Source of the DNA: Mastigamoeba balamuthi
Taxonomy: Eukaryota; Evosea; Mastigamoebida; Mastigamoebidae
Reading direction: 5' to 3'
Length of the DNA: 64,000 bases
NCBI GenBank assembly: GCA_902651635.1
Contig: CACRSC010000053.1
Span: forward strand, 239,485-303,484
Shown here: piece by piece, positions 30,183-41,077 of the stretch
Position numbering within the stretch: the stretch's first letter is position 1
Layout of the letters: each line of letters opens with the position of its first letter
Notes under the pieces: generated by a model
Databases searched by the model: none
The model's input: only the letters and a program-made list of their open reading frames with translations
What the model was told of the DNA's origin: nothing
Translations under genes and position numbers: made by a program

Positions 30183-32800
30183 ATGAGCAACGAGGCGGGG
30201 ATCAACAGGCTCCGCAGCCACTTTGGCAACAACATCGACCGCGACTCGTGCGAGGCCGTGCTCGCAGGTGCTCCTGCTCGCCCCTGCCCCCGTTCTGACG
30301 CCCACGGCCCTGCTGGCAGTGTGCGAGGGCAACGTCCAGCGAGCCATCGAGTACCTGACGGCCACCGGCACCACCGGCGGCTACGACGTGCACGCGCTCG
30401 GCAGCCAGGCCGAGTCGGGCCTGCCCTCCGACTACCCCGCCCTCAGTGCCCCGGTACCTTTGAGCCGCGACAGCAATCTCAATTTAGACACAGCCCAGCC
30501 CCTCACAATTGTCCACCAGCCCTTCCCTTTTTGGCGTAGAATTATGCAATCAATTGATATCACATCAACCGAGTCGATTGATTTCCCTCCCCCTCCGTAC
30601 AGAGGACGGCGGATGCGGGCAAGGAGGCGGACGGGCGAGCGGGGACGTCGGCAGCCGGGGGCCTGAGGAGGCTGTTCCTGGACCCAGACGCGACGCTGCG
30701 CGAGCACTACGACACGCAGGGCAGCGCGCACGACGAGTACGTGTCGACGCTGCTGCTGCTGATGCACCAGGGCGTCGACGTGGTGCGGGCCGCGCGGCCC
30801 AAGATACTGGCGGCGGCCTGGGCCCGCAGGGACTACGAGCTGGCCGACGAGCTGCTCACCCGCGAGGAGATCTTCTCGCTGCCGCACGTGCTGGCGGCCC
30901 TGACGCTGCTCGACGCCCCGCGTAGGGTCCGCCAGCTCAACAAGAAGCTCGCGCGGGTCCAGCGCGACGTACGTCGCCGCACGCCGCTTGATTTCCAGAG
31001 AACAAGAAACCAGGAAATGCCTGCGTTGAGTCAGCGAACTGACAGTCCTCTGCTCTGCGGTCCAGGGCGGCAAGATTGGAAGGATCAGGGAGAAGATCAA
31101 CGACCTGACGCGCGAAGACCACGTGGGCACGCTCTCTGGAGCGCTGGCCAAGAGGGTCCGGGCCTGGGTCCGCTCGATCAGCCCAGAGAAGCTGGCGTAC
31201 TATGCGCTGGTCATGCCACGCGAGCCGTGGCAGGAGCTGGCCGACATGATCCACCTCAACCCTGTCACAGACTTCCAGAGCCAAGTCTCGTCCTCTTCCA
31301 CGGCCCCAGTGCCAGCCCCAGCCCCAGCCCCAGCACCAGCAGAGTCTTCCGCAGCCGTGGCACCGAACAACGCACCCGGTAGGAGCACAGTTACCTTCTG
31401 CTGACGTGCCAGATATGGCCTCTTGCTGACGTGGCGATGGTCCGGAATCTAGAGAAGAAGAAGGCCAAGGCCAAGGCGGCGGGGACGTTCCTGAACTTCA
31501 TGTTCGGCGAGGAGCCCACCCCGGGGACCATGCTGCACGCCTGCCGCTCGCTGCACGAGCGCAACGTGTCGGACGTCTGCTCGCGCTTCGAGGTGCCCTA
31601 CTCGTTCGTCCGCCTGCACGTGAAGCCGCTGCCCGACGCCTCCAAGCCGCTGATCGCTCGCTACATGACCATCGAGCACCTGCTCTGGTACCACGAGGAG
31701 CTCGCGTGCCCCGAGGTCGACGCCATCGCCGTGCGCCGCCTGATGGCCGGCGAGCGTCCCAGGTTCGGCTACGGCAAGCTGATGGAGCGCCTGCTCTACC
31801 TGCGCTCCATCGGGGCCAAGGCCCTCGAGGACCTCCTGCTGCCCGTCGCGGAGGAGCGGCTCCGCGGCATCCAGGTCGCCCTCGAGCCGCCCGTCATCTG
31901 CGCGGGAGACGCGTCGTACTCGATGGACGTCGCGATTCGCTGCGCGACGGTCATCGGGTCGGTGCTCTCGTGCGTGACGTCTGCGGACCTGCAGTTCTTC
32001 AACGACAAGGTCGTCGCGCCGCCCGTCGTGCCGCGCAGCGTCAGGCAGGTGCTGCAGGTGACCGACAGCGTCCGCGCCGACGGCCTGACGGCCCCGGCGG
32101 CCCTCGTGTGGCCGCTGCTCGAGAACCGCGTGCCCTGCAAGTTCCTCGTCGTCGTCACCGACGAGATCGAGAACGTCAAGAGCCGCGGGCAGTACTTCCC
32201 GACGCTCTTCGCGCGCTACAGGCGCGAGGTCGCGCCCGACTGCACGGCCGTGTTCGTGAGCTTCCTCGAGAACCCGTCGTTCAAGGGCCGCATGGTCACG
32301 GCCCTCGAGACGCTCGGCATCCCGCCCATCCAGTTCCGCCTCGACGGCACGCGCCCCGACCTCACCAAGCTCGACGCGCTGCTGGGCCTCCTGGCCTCGG
32401 AGTCGTCCCAGTTCCCGCAGATGGTCCGCGTCCTCTGCGACTCTGCTGCGAGCGGGGGTCTCAAGGTACCCAGTAGTCTCTTTTTGACTTTGTTTTCGCA
32501 CTAAATGTATGCCAGGGTGTTCTCGAGCGCCTCAAGACGCCGATCATTGGGCGTGCTGGGCCTGAGCAGGCGCCGCCAGCGCCCGCCGCGGTGGCCCCGG
32601 AGAAGCAGCGGAAGGTGGAGACGGTCGGGGGCGTCGGCGAGGGAGGGCAGTGCGTCGTGTGCCTCGAGCGGGCGGCCAGCGTGGCGCTGCTCGAGTGCGG
32701 CCATCTCTGCTGCTGCGACGTCTGCGGGGCCTCGATGAAGCTCTGCCCCGTCTGCCGTGCGCCCGTCGCGCGGCTCGTGCGTATCTACAAGTCCACCTGA
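30183..32800 (+). CDS. UBA-vWA-RING protein, probable E3 ubiquitin ligase
   Basis: Six exons, 30183-30267, 30320-30453, 30603-30968, 31066-31378, 31453-32465 and 32516-32800, encode 731 residues. The N-terminus is a UBA/CUE-like helical bundle with the motif CEGNVQRAIEYL. A middle section carries EPWQELADMIHLNP, a Pro-Ala linker (PAPAPAPAPAES), then FLNFMFGEEP and a vWA-like domain with the MIDAS-type DASYSM (about residue 450). The C-terminus is a C3HC4 RING finger: CVVCLE, then CGHLCCCDVC, then LCPVCRAP. A RING at the very C-terminus resembles MULAN/IAP-type E3 ligases. The ubiquitin ligase role is inferred from the RING and UBA. Frames and phases close at every junction. Linker length could vary because of the simple repeat at 31308-31340. 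Confidence 0.75.
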
Positions 32801-32949
32801 GGGGCCCCCGCAGTCGCTCTGTGATGCGCCGTCAATGAACAGTCGATTTTGCAGCACTTGATGATTTACTTGATGGGCCAACCCCAATACGAATCGATTG
32901 CACACCACCCACAGTCTCGGTCTTTGCTGTGTGCGCTCTCTTCTTGCTG

Positions 32950-35900
32950 ATGGCCGAGGAGCTGCGGGAGAAGTACAGGCAGTGGGTGCTGCGCTGCATG
33001 CCGCCGGGCATCCGCGCGGACCTGACGGAGCGCGACGTCGCGTGCGTCGCCAACGGCCTCGCCTTCCAGAACGTGCTGCTCGAGGGCCTCCACCTCAACT
33101 TCCCGACGCACGTGCTGGCGCTCTGCCCCGACGACCCGCTGGTCGACGAGGACGTCCTCAAGCACTACGACGGCGGCGGGCGCGGCATCGCCTCGTTCCG
33201 CTCGTACACGTCGACCGAGGAGCTCCCGGGCACGCGCCAGAGGCTCCGGCTGGTCAAGCTCGAGTTCCGCGCACCGCAGCGCGTCGACAGGGTCCTCCAG
33301 ATGCCGCGCAGCATGGGGCCCATCCTCTACAAGAGCGCCCTGCAGCACGACGAGGTCCAGTACCACCTGTTCCCCGACGGGACGACACGTATGCACCGCG
33401 CGCACTGCTCTCCCTCCATTCAGTTCCCTACGCCTGCGGAGCAGAGTCGGTGCTGTGCTTCGCGTGGAGGAACGTGCAGAGGAGGTTCTTCCTGTACAGG
33501 CTGGCCGTGCTGTGCAGGCGCTACAGACTGCGCATGGCGTCGCTGCGCTTCTCGTACATGAGCGCCACGACTGTCGAGTGCGTGCTGCTGGGCGTCGTGC
33601 GCCTCGAGGGCGAGGTCCTGTACAGGGAGCTGCTCCTCTCCCGCTTCCTCCGCGAGTTCGAGCTCCTGAAGAACTTCCGTGCGCGCGGCGCCTGTCCACC
33701 CGTTGCCCCCCGCCGCTCAGTTGACTCCCGGCAGGCGACGACACGGCGCTGGGCGGGCTTTTGGAGAGGGACCTTGTGAATGGCGAGCAGGTGGTGCTGC
33801 TCAGCACGCTCTCGAGCTTCCTGGAGCAGTTACTCGTCGACGTCGACCCTAACCTGTTCAGCGAGAAGAGGATCCAGGAGGTCTTCTCGCTCAGCGAGGA
33901 GCTCACTGTAGACCTCCTCGGCATCGTGCGACGCCCGCCCTCTCTCTTCCCGGCCGCTGAGAAGCCCTTCTCCGCAGTTCGAGACGAGGTTCGACCCGTC
34001 GAAGAGGGACCTCGGGGAGCATGAGAGGAGGGTGGCGGAGTTCAGGAGCAAGCTGGAGACGCTGGACACAGGTATCAAGGCGCAGGACGACCGCAGCCGC
34101 GTGGTGTTCGGCCAGGCGCTCTCGCTGGTGCTGCGCACGCTGCGGACGAACCTGTACGAGAGGCACAAGCTCAGCGTCGCGATGCGCATGGACCCCGCGT
34201 ACCTCCACGACGTCTGCGCGCAGAGCAGGGCCACGTACCCCGAGCTCCCTCAGGCGGTCCTCTTCGTCCGCGGGTGGAACTACGTGGCCTTCCACGTCCG
34301 CATGCGGCCGCTGGCCCGCGGGGGGCTGCGGACGGTGATCTCGTGGGACATCGAGCAGGAGGACTACAGTGAGGACCCCAAACAGGCCACGCCGTCCCAC
34401 TCACACCCGCGCTCGCAGAGAGGGCCAACACATTTGCCGACGCCTACGACCTCGCGGTGGTGCAGCAGAAGAAGAACAAGGACGTGCCTGAGGCTGGCGC
34501 GCACACGTTCCTCTTCCTCAGGGACAACGAGGAGAAGCCGCACGAGATGGACTTTGCCAGGAGAGAGCTCAGTGCCCACGGAGTGGATGGCGACGAGCTG
34601 GCCAAGGCGATGGCCGAGTTCGAGGCCAGCCAGGACCGCGAGTACCTGCTGTACAACCAGCGCTCGTTCATCCACACGGTAAGGCGCTGACATCACTTGG
34701 CGACTGCTCACGAAGCCGCTCAGTTGCTCTCGATGGTGTGCTGGGACAACGTCTCCGGAAAGCTCAAGTACGGGAACAACTCCATCGACTACCTGGGGGT
34801 TCCGCAGCTCATCTTCCTCGGGCCCGACCAGGTCCCTCCTTCATTCCTGCGCCTGCCCTCGCCTCTCACTGTGCGCTCTCTGGGGGGCTGTGGGGGAGAC
34901 AGAACCTGCACCAGGAGGTGGTCGAGTGGGCTGCAGCCGAGTCCAAGAGGATGGACTATTTCGCGGGCGGCGCGTTCATCACCGGCAAGCAGAGAGGAGC
35001 ATGGAAGGGCCAAGTGCATACGCTGGCCGTGCGCGGGATGCTGAGGTTCCTCGACCACGCGCTGGCGTACGCCGGCATCCGCGAGTCGGAGCCCTTCACG
35101 GTGAAGATGTGCGGCGGGCCCCGCGGCGCCATCGCCGGGTGCTGCATCCGCCAGCTCGCGGCCAAGTACCCGCAGCGCGCGCGCCTCGTGCTCGTGGCGG
35201 ACCGCACGGGCACCGTCTACAACCCGGACGGCCTCGACATGGCCCAGCTGCAGCGCATGGTCGACTGCGGGCTCAACGTCGACAAGTACCCGGCCGCGCT
35301 GCTGCGGCACCCCGACGCGTGGCTCCTCTGCCTCAACCGGTCGCGGCAGGCCTCCCCGGTCTCGTGCCAGGTCGCCGTGTGCAGCGCCCGGGGCGAGTCG
35401 TGGGTCTCGTCCAACGCGGCGCAGCACACGCAGCTCAACGCGCTGCACGAGAAGCCGGCGACGGTGTTTCTGCCTTGCGGCGGCCGCACGCGCTCGCTGC
35501 ACAGCGACAACGTCGGCTCGTTTGTGCGAGAGGGCCGGCCCACGTCGCGCATCGTCGTCGAGGGCGCGAACATGTACCTGACGCCCGACGCGCGGCGCAG
35601 GCTCGAGTCGCTCGGTGCGGTCGTCTTCAAGGACAGCAGCGCCAACAAGGGCGGGGTCATCGCGTCGTCGCTCGAGGAGCTCGCGGGGCTCTGCCTCACC
35701 GACGAGCAGTTCGAGCGCATCAACGCGGACTTCGCCCGCGACGCCGCTGCCCGCATCGACAACGCGGTCGACCAGGAGGCGCGCTGCACGTTCGAGCACA
35801 AGGCCGGCGCGGGCTCGCGCCTGGCGCTGGGCGACATCAGCGACCTGATCAGCGAGAGGATCTGGGAGCTCTCGGACGAGGTCTCTGCGTGGCTGGCGGG

Positions 35901-36147
35901 CGTCGACCTCGAGGACCCGCGGCACGCGGACGTGGCCGGGGTGTTCGCGAGGGCCTGCCTGCCCGAGTGCATGCGGCGCGGCGAGTACGGCGTGCAGGCG
36001 GCTGCGCTGGTGCCCGACCAGTACAAGAGGGCCGCCATCTCCAAGGCCGTCGCGTGCTGGGTCGTCTACCACAAGGGCCCCCTCTGGCGCCCCACCGCTG
36101 CCGACGTCCTGCCCCTGGTCCTGGGCACCTCCCCCGCGGGCTGCTGA
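32950..36147 (+). CDS. NAD-dependent glutamate dehydrogenase, large type
   Basis: Seven exons, 32950-33388, 33445-33678, 33735-33925, 33978-34368, 34419-34678, 34724-34831 and 34903-36147, give 955 residues, close to the roughly 1000-residue class found in fungi and Dictyostelium. Family features are the RGWNYVAFHVRMRPLARGG segment, QQKKNKDVPE, LIFLGPDQ, KMCGGPRGAIAG, and the nucleotide-binding C-domain with VVEGANMYLTPDAR and VFKDSSANKGGVIASS. It deaminates glutamate to 2-oxoglutarate with NAD. The start ATG at 32950 is the first Met in the coding frame; an additional upstream exon cannot be excluded. No targeting peptide is evident. The gene follows the RING gene on the same strand after 149 nt. 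Confidence 0.9.
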
Positions 36148-36303
36148 GCGGCGCGCTGCGCTCCTGCGGGCCCCCTCGAGATTGGATTTCCCTCGACAGA
36201 GCAACGGCAGCTGCGGCTTCTCAGGCTGAGCTCAGGCGGTTTTCCCCGCGCAAATCTAACCCACTGGGTCTCCCCCGAGTCGCTGCACTCGTCTTCCTGG
36301 CGG

Positions 36304-37216
36304 ATGGGCGACGAGGGTGCGCGGGCGCTCGCGGTGCTCGAGGAGGGCCTCGCTTCTGCTGGCGTCGGCCTGCGAGAGGTCGTCGCGATCCTTGAGGACC
36401 TCTGCAGCGACGCCAACGTCGCTGAGACCGAGACGACGTTACCCGAGTTGATCTCGAGGCCGTGGGCTCACTGCCGGGGCGCGTGCCCCGTGGCTGCTGC
36501 TGCTGCTGCGAGGGCGCTGGGGCTGCCGCCAGAGGGCTCGTGGGAGCAGCTGTGGCTGGACAGGTCGTTGTGGAGGGACACGTTCCGTGGCCTGCAGTCG
36601 TCGCTCGAGTCTCGAGATGCTCTGGGCGATGCGGACGCTGCCCCCGAGGCCCACGTGCAGCCCCCGGAGCACAGCGATGATGCCGCGGGCAGACCCTCGC
36701 TGGACGTTGACGGGGTCGTTAGGCAGACGCTGCAGGAAGCCCTGACCGCGGTCGAGAAAGGCATCTCGCGCTTCAAGGACTCGGCAGCGCCCCAGATCCT
36801 GTGGAAACACCAGAGGGAGCTCACCGTGGACCTGGAGGGCCTGCAGGCCCAGGATGCTGCTCCCCCCACACCAGCAGCCCATGAAGAGCTCGACGCTCAG
36901 TGGGAAGGCACGGCATCAACATCTGCGGCGCCTCTGATAGCCCCAGACACGCAGACCAACTGAGGGACGACATGGCCTCTGTGGAGAGGCAAATGAAGAC
37001 CAAAGACCCCAAGCCCGGTATGATGGTCAACCTGCTGACACACGCGGCCAAGCGCCCGCAGAGGGCACTGCAGCTGTACCCAGACAAGTTCGAGGACCGC
37101 ATGCCCGAGGACTTCGTCTACCCCGAGGCGCCCTCGTCGTGCGGGGTCTTCTTCACGAACACCCAGACGCTGAAACGCGGCCCCATGCCCAACTCCCCGT
37201 CGTACTGGCGCTCTGT
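36304..37216 (+). CDS. Hypothetical protein, 3' end uncertain
   Basis: Exon 1, 36304-36899, and exon 2 from 36947 join in phase over a 47-nt intron (GTGGGA to CCCCAG). The protein begins MGDEGARALAVLEE with an Ala/Leu-rich helical region and an acidic centre. The second exon reads LRDDMASVERQMKTKDP followed by KPGMMVNLLTHAAKRPQ and YPDKFEDRMPEDFVYPE. The family is not recognised. The frame of exon 2 stays open to 37466, but the section beyond about 37216 loses coding character. A GTATGC donor there and an open stretch in another frame (about 37270-37384) suggest one more exon. Boundaries after 37216 are therefore not assigned. Confidence 0.5.
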
Positions 37217-37880
37217 ATGCCTGGCACCCTTCCACTGGCCCCTGGCTCCTCTAAACGGCGGGGTATATTCCAACAAGGGGTCGACGGGGTCGAGGAGCAC
37301 AGCACAGAGGGTCAGTGTAAAGCCGTGGACTTCGAGGGAGAACCCGTGTGTGCAGCGGAAGGTGTACCAGCACCTCGAAATTAGAGGCCTCTTCCTCGTG
37401 GTGTACCACATCTCCACCGAGCCACCGCGCAGGAGAAGGCGCCCAGCTGGCAACCAATCGGAGTAGAGGAGCTCCGCACCACCAGGGAGAGAGAAGACAG
37501 AGAGAGAGACAAAGAAACAGAGACAGAGAAGGCATCAGCATAACAGAGAGCTCGCAAATTGCCTTTGAGCAAGATTGCGATTCCCAAGCACGGCGATGCC
37601 GAATGGATGGATGCAGGCATCTCTGTATCGTTCCCAAGAGCACCGCCAGACACTGTTCTACGGCCGTCCACCTGCAGGCATCAATCAGTACGGCATTTGC
37701 CCAGTAAGGCCCTGTGTGGTGGGGAGATCACTCTCACCCAGGTCTGTTATTCTGAGTCTGTGGGGAGGGAAGCTCAGTCGTGCGCTGCTGATGGCGTCAC
37801 TGCCACATCAATAGCGGGATCAAAAATCTGGAGGATTCCCTCACTGCCGTACACACACAGAGAAGACCAGCCACACGACG
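37217..37880. other. Uncertain 3' region and intergenic
   Basis: May contain a terminal exon of the preceding hypothetical gene (about 37270-37384). Beyond that there is a GAGAGACA-type simple repeat at 37482-37530 and no recognisable gene. Confidence 0.4.
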
Positions 37881-39143
37881 ATGGCGCGCTCTGCGTGGGA
37901 GGACCCGCTCGAGGCCGTGCGCTCGACCACCGCGTGGGTGATGTCCGCCGCGCGCAGCGTGCGCATCGACGAGCCGCGCCTGCGCGACGTGGCCGCCGCC
38001 CTGCGCTCCACGGGCGCCGCCCCGCAGCCCTGGGGCGACTACCCGGGCCACTACACGCGCGGCCCGCGCTCGGCCACGCCCTCTACGTCTTCGTCCTCGA
38101 CGCCCTCAACTTCTGCTTCTGGCCCGCCGGAGACGCGCTCGAGTACGGCCACCTGGCGCGGGGCCTCGCGGAGCTGCTCGAGAGAGACGGTGACGCGCTG
38201 GCGCCGGCGGCGCTGGCGGCGGCCACCGAGCAGACGGTCGCCTCGTGGTCCACTCCCGCGCTCCCTGACCTCCCAGAGCGCGCACGCCTCGTCCGCGAGG
38301 TATCCAGTCCACCCGGGCCTGTCCCATCGCCGCCCCGTCATTCAATTGATCGCTTGCTGTTCTGACGCTTCTGTTTTCGCGATTTCATTTCACTTTTTTG
38401 TTGATTTTTATCGCAAAGACCGATAAAAATCACTGACGTAACTAACGCCGCGGGGGAAGCTGGGGCGTGCTGCTGTCGTGCTGTCCCCACACCGCTCTGT
38501 CATTCAATTGATCGCTTGTTCGCGTGTTCTTCCGCTTCTATTTCGCATTTTTATCACTTTTGCTGTTTTTAATGCAAAGACCGATGAAAATCACTGACGC
38601 ATCTGACGTTATAACGCCCCCCGGGCGCAGCTGGGGAGCGTGCTGCTGTCGCGCTTCGGCGGGGACGCGACGCGCGTGGTCGACGAGTGCGAGGGCGACG
38701 TCTCGCGGTTCGTGGCGCTGGTCGCCGAGTGCCTGCCGGGCTTCCGCGACAGCTGCGTCTACCGCGGCCGCCAGGTCTTCCTCTACAAGCGCGCGCAGAT
38801 CCTCGCCGCGGACCTCTGGGGCTCGGGCGTCGCGCAGTGGCGCAACGTGCAGCTGCTGACCATGTTCCCCGACTACCGCGTGCCGCAGGTGCTCCACGGC
38901 CGCGGCGCCCTCGTCTACTCGCCCGACCTCGACGCCCGCGTCCGCGCCCGCCAGGAGCTCTGCGCGGGCTCGGAGGAGGAGGTCGAGATACGCGCCGCGA
39001 CCGTGCAGGCCGTCGAGGCCCTGCGCGCGATGCTCGGCGGCGGCCTGACAGCCGTCGAGGTCGACTGGCTGCTCTGGCAGACGGGCGAGGCCTCGCTGGC
39101 CGCGCTGCCGCCGCACCACAGGACCCGCACGATCTTCTACTGA
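37881..39143 (+). CDS. QNG1: Queuosine 5'-phosphate N-glycosylase/hydrolase (DUF2419), with apparent frameshift
   Basis: Exons 37881-38299 and 38631-39143 encode the queuosine salvage protein that releases queuine from queuosine 5'-monophosphate. Diagnostic stretches are YVFVLDALNFCFWP, ERARLVRE, DSCVYRGRQVFLYKRAQI, LAADLW, LLTMFPDYRVPQVL and EEEVEIRAATVQAVEAL. Exon 1 changes frame between GHYTRGP and LYVFVLDALN (about 38050-38085): the N-terminal frame and the catalytic frame differ by one base, there is no room for an intron, and the protein sequences on both sides look conserved. This is a one-base indel in the genome or the assembly. The 331-nt intron contains a partial tandem copy of its own 3' end plus the first bases of exon 2. 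Confidence 0.82.
38337..38656 (+). repeat. Direct duplication spanning an intron 3' end and exon start
   Basis: 38337-38483 and 38499-38656 are similar direct copies. Both start GTCATTCAATTGATCGCTTG, both include AAAGACCGAT and AAAATCACTGACG, and both end with a copy of the exon 2 beginning (CTGGGG..GTGCTGCTGTCG). Only the second copy has a CAG acceptor. Confidence 0.85.
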
Positions 39144-39283
39144 AAGGCCCCACTCTGCCCCCTCCCCCCGCCCACAGCAGCGACCAACTAACGCCGACCG
39201 GCCCCTCTTCTGTTGGATTGGCTCGTATACACTACAGGGCGGCAGCGCTGCCGCCGCCGCCGAACGCCTGCTCACGATCGTCG

Positions 39284-40317
39284 CTACTCGCCTGTGGGGA
39301 ACGGGCCCGGGAGGAAGCTGAGGGCCGGGTCGATGAACAGCGCGTCGCCGGGGTCGACGACGGCCATGCCGCACGGCGGCGGTGGCGGCGCCGTCACCGC
39401 CTGCTGCGCGAGCGGCAGCTGCGCCCGCGTGGCCGCCTCGAGCTGCGCGCGCAGCGTCGCGATCTGCTCCTCGGCGTTGTGCAGCTGCGCGCCCTTGACC
39501 ATCAGCTTCGTCTCGTACTCGCGCAGCTTGCGCGTCAGCTTGCTGTTGCTCGCGCGCAGGTCCGCGACGAGCGCGCGCTGCTGCGCGTCGGGCTCGTCGC
39601 CGTCCGCGAGCCCGAGCCTGGGCGCGCGCCTGCGCCTCTGCGGCGCCTCTGCGGGCGGCGCGGGCGAGGCCTGGCGCGGTGTGCCCTCTGCCGAGTGCGG
39701 AGCGGGGCTCGCGGGGGCGCTCGCCACGAGGGCCTGCGCGCGCAGCCGCGCGACCTCGCGCTGCGACTCGACGAACTGCTGCTCGACGTGCGCGCAGACG
39801 GCGCGCAGCTGCGTGAGCTCGTCGGCGCCGCGGCGGGCCTCCTCGAGGTCGCGGCGCGCCTGCGCGAGCTGCGCGCGGAGGGAGAGCATCTCGGAGCGCG
39901 TGGTGACGAGGAGGCTGAGCCTCGCGGTGTCCTGCAGCTCGACGAGGCTGCTCGCCGCCTTGAGCGACCCGATTCCGGTCCGCAGCCGCTCGTTCTCCGC
40001 CTTGAGCGCCGCCACCTGCGCCTCGAGGCTCCGCTGCGTGTCGCTGCTGCTGCTGCTTGCTGCCGGCACCATCTGGGCCTGGTCCGCGCCTCGCGCTTGG
40101 CCTGGTGCGTCGGGGAGCGGCTGCGGGGCCAGCGGCGTGCCGAAGAGGAATGGGGTGTCTGCGTCGTACGCAATCTGGAAGGAAACGGTGAGGCGGGGGT
40201 CTTCGCTTCTGAATCGGTGTGGCGCGGGGACGGGCGCTGAGCAGCGGGGGAACGCACGTCAAAGGGGGAGGGCTCGTCCGACAGGAGGGACTCGTAGGCG
40301 GTTCTGTTGCAGCTCAT
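39284..40317 (-). CDS. Coiled-coil protein, 316 residues
   Basis: Two exons on the complement, 40258-40317 and 39284-40174, with a GTGCGT donor. After a short Ser/Pro-rich N-terminus the protein has a strong heptad pattern (SLEAQVAALKAENERLR, then EMLSLRAQLAQARRDLEEAR, then LRAVCAHVEQQFVESQREVARL). A Pro/Ala-rich break follows, then a second helical stretch (LRASNSKLTRKLREYE..). The C-terminus is PPPPPCG-rich. It is probably a dimeric structural or vesicle/cytoskeleton-associated protein. The first helix has leucine-zipper spacing but no adjacent basic region, so it is not called a bZIP factor. Start and stop are well defined; the family is not recognised. Confidence 0.7.
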
Positions 40318-41077
40318 CGAGCGGAGTGGCGCTGATAGGAGGGGCAGCTGGCTTGTGTCTGCTGCTGCGCAGTCGGGGTTGGGGAGGGGTGGCCCTCTTT
40401 AGGGGTCGGTTCAGGGATAGGGTGACACATAAGCTGCGCGTAGGTGCACTGAGCAACACTGCATGGAGGTGTACCTGTTCTCGGGACGTGTGGTGGGGTG
40501 GATGCGGCAAATCGCTTCTCCTGCTCGGCCCCGTGCGTATCGGTAAAAAACTGGGTATCGCTTCTCGGGTGTGGTGATCGATCAGCGTGATCGATAGAAG
40601 GCTAGAAAAGAAACTGCGCCCCACCAAAAAAACCGCTGCACCACCGATATTTCGATTTAAAAATATCGAAATATCTAGAGCGATCACCGATCACATCGGT
40701 ATCGCTTTATCGATATTCCGCTCTTCTCACCGAATCTTGTGGTTGGGCCCATATCTGTTGAGCGCTCATCCTGTATATCCCCCGAATCCAGAATCCAGAC
40801 TCGTCTGCCCAATCTCCGCCGATTTGTCGGAATTACGAACAAATCAGAACCATCGGAGCTGGCCCGTCGACGAGCAGCTCATGCCACAAAACCGCGTGGG
40901 CTGGTTCTCCCTCGGACAGGCAAGTGTTGGGCCGACTCAGAATGGGAATAGCGAGCCGAAGCAGCCGATATTGCCAGGGGGAAAATATCTCGCCTGTGTG
41001 TGCCGGCAGGAGAATCCCCTGCACGGCTGTCTGCCGCGGCCCGCACACGCTTTTTCAGCGCCTTTCTGTCGGATCTG
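40318..41077. promoter_or_regulatory. Divergent promoter region with palindrome
   Basis: 760 nt between the coiled-coil gene and the LRR gene. It is AT-rich around 40560-40800 and holds a perfect 11-nt inverted repeat (GATATTTCGAT / ATCGAAATATC) at 40646-40675 with an 8-nt spacer. Several further ATCGATA-type words lie within 60 nt. It may be a regulatory site; nothing else is recognised. Confidence 0.5.
40646..40675. repeat. Perfect inverted repeat in a divergent promoter
   Basis: Arms GATATTTCGAT and ATCGAAATATC separated by 8 nt, in an AT-rich stretch between two divergent genes. A possible regulator binding site or hairpin. Confidence 0.7.
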
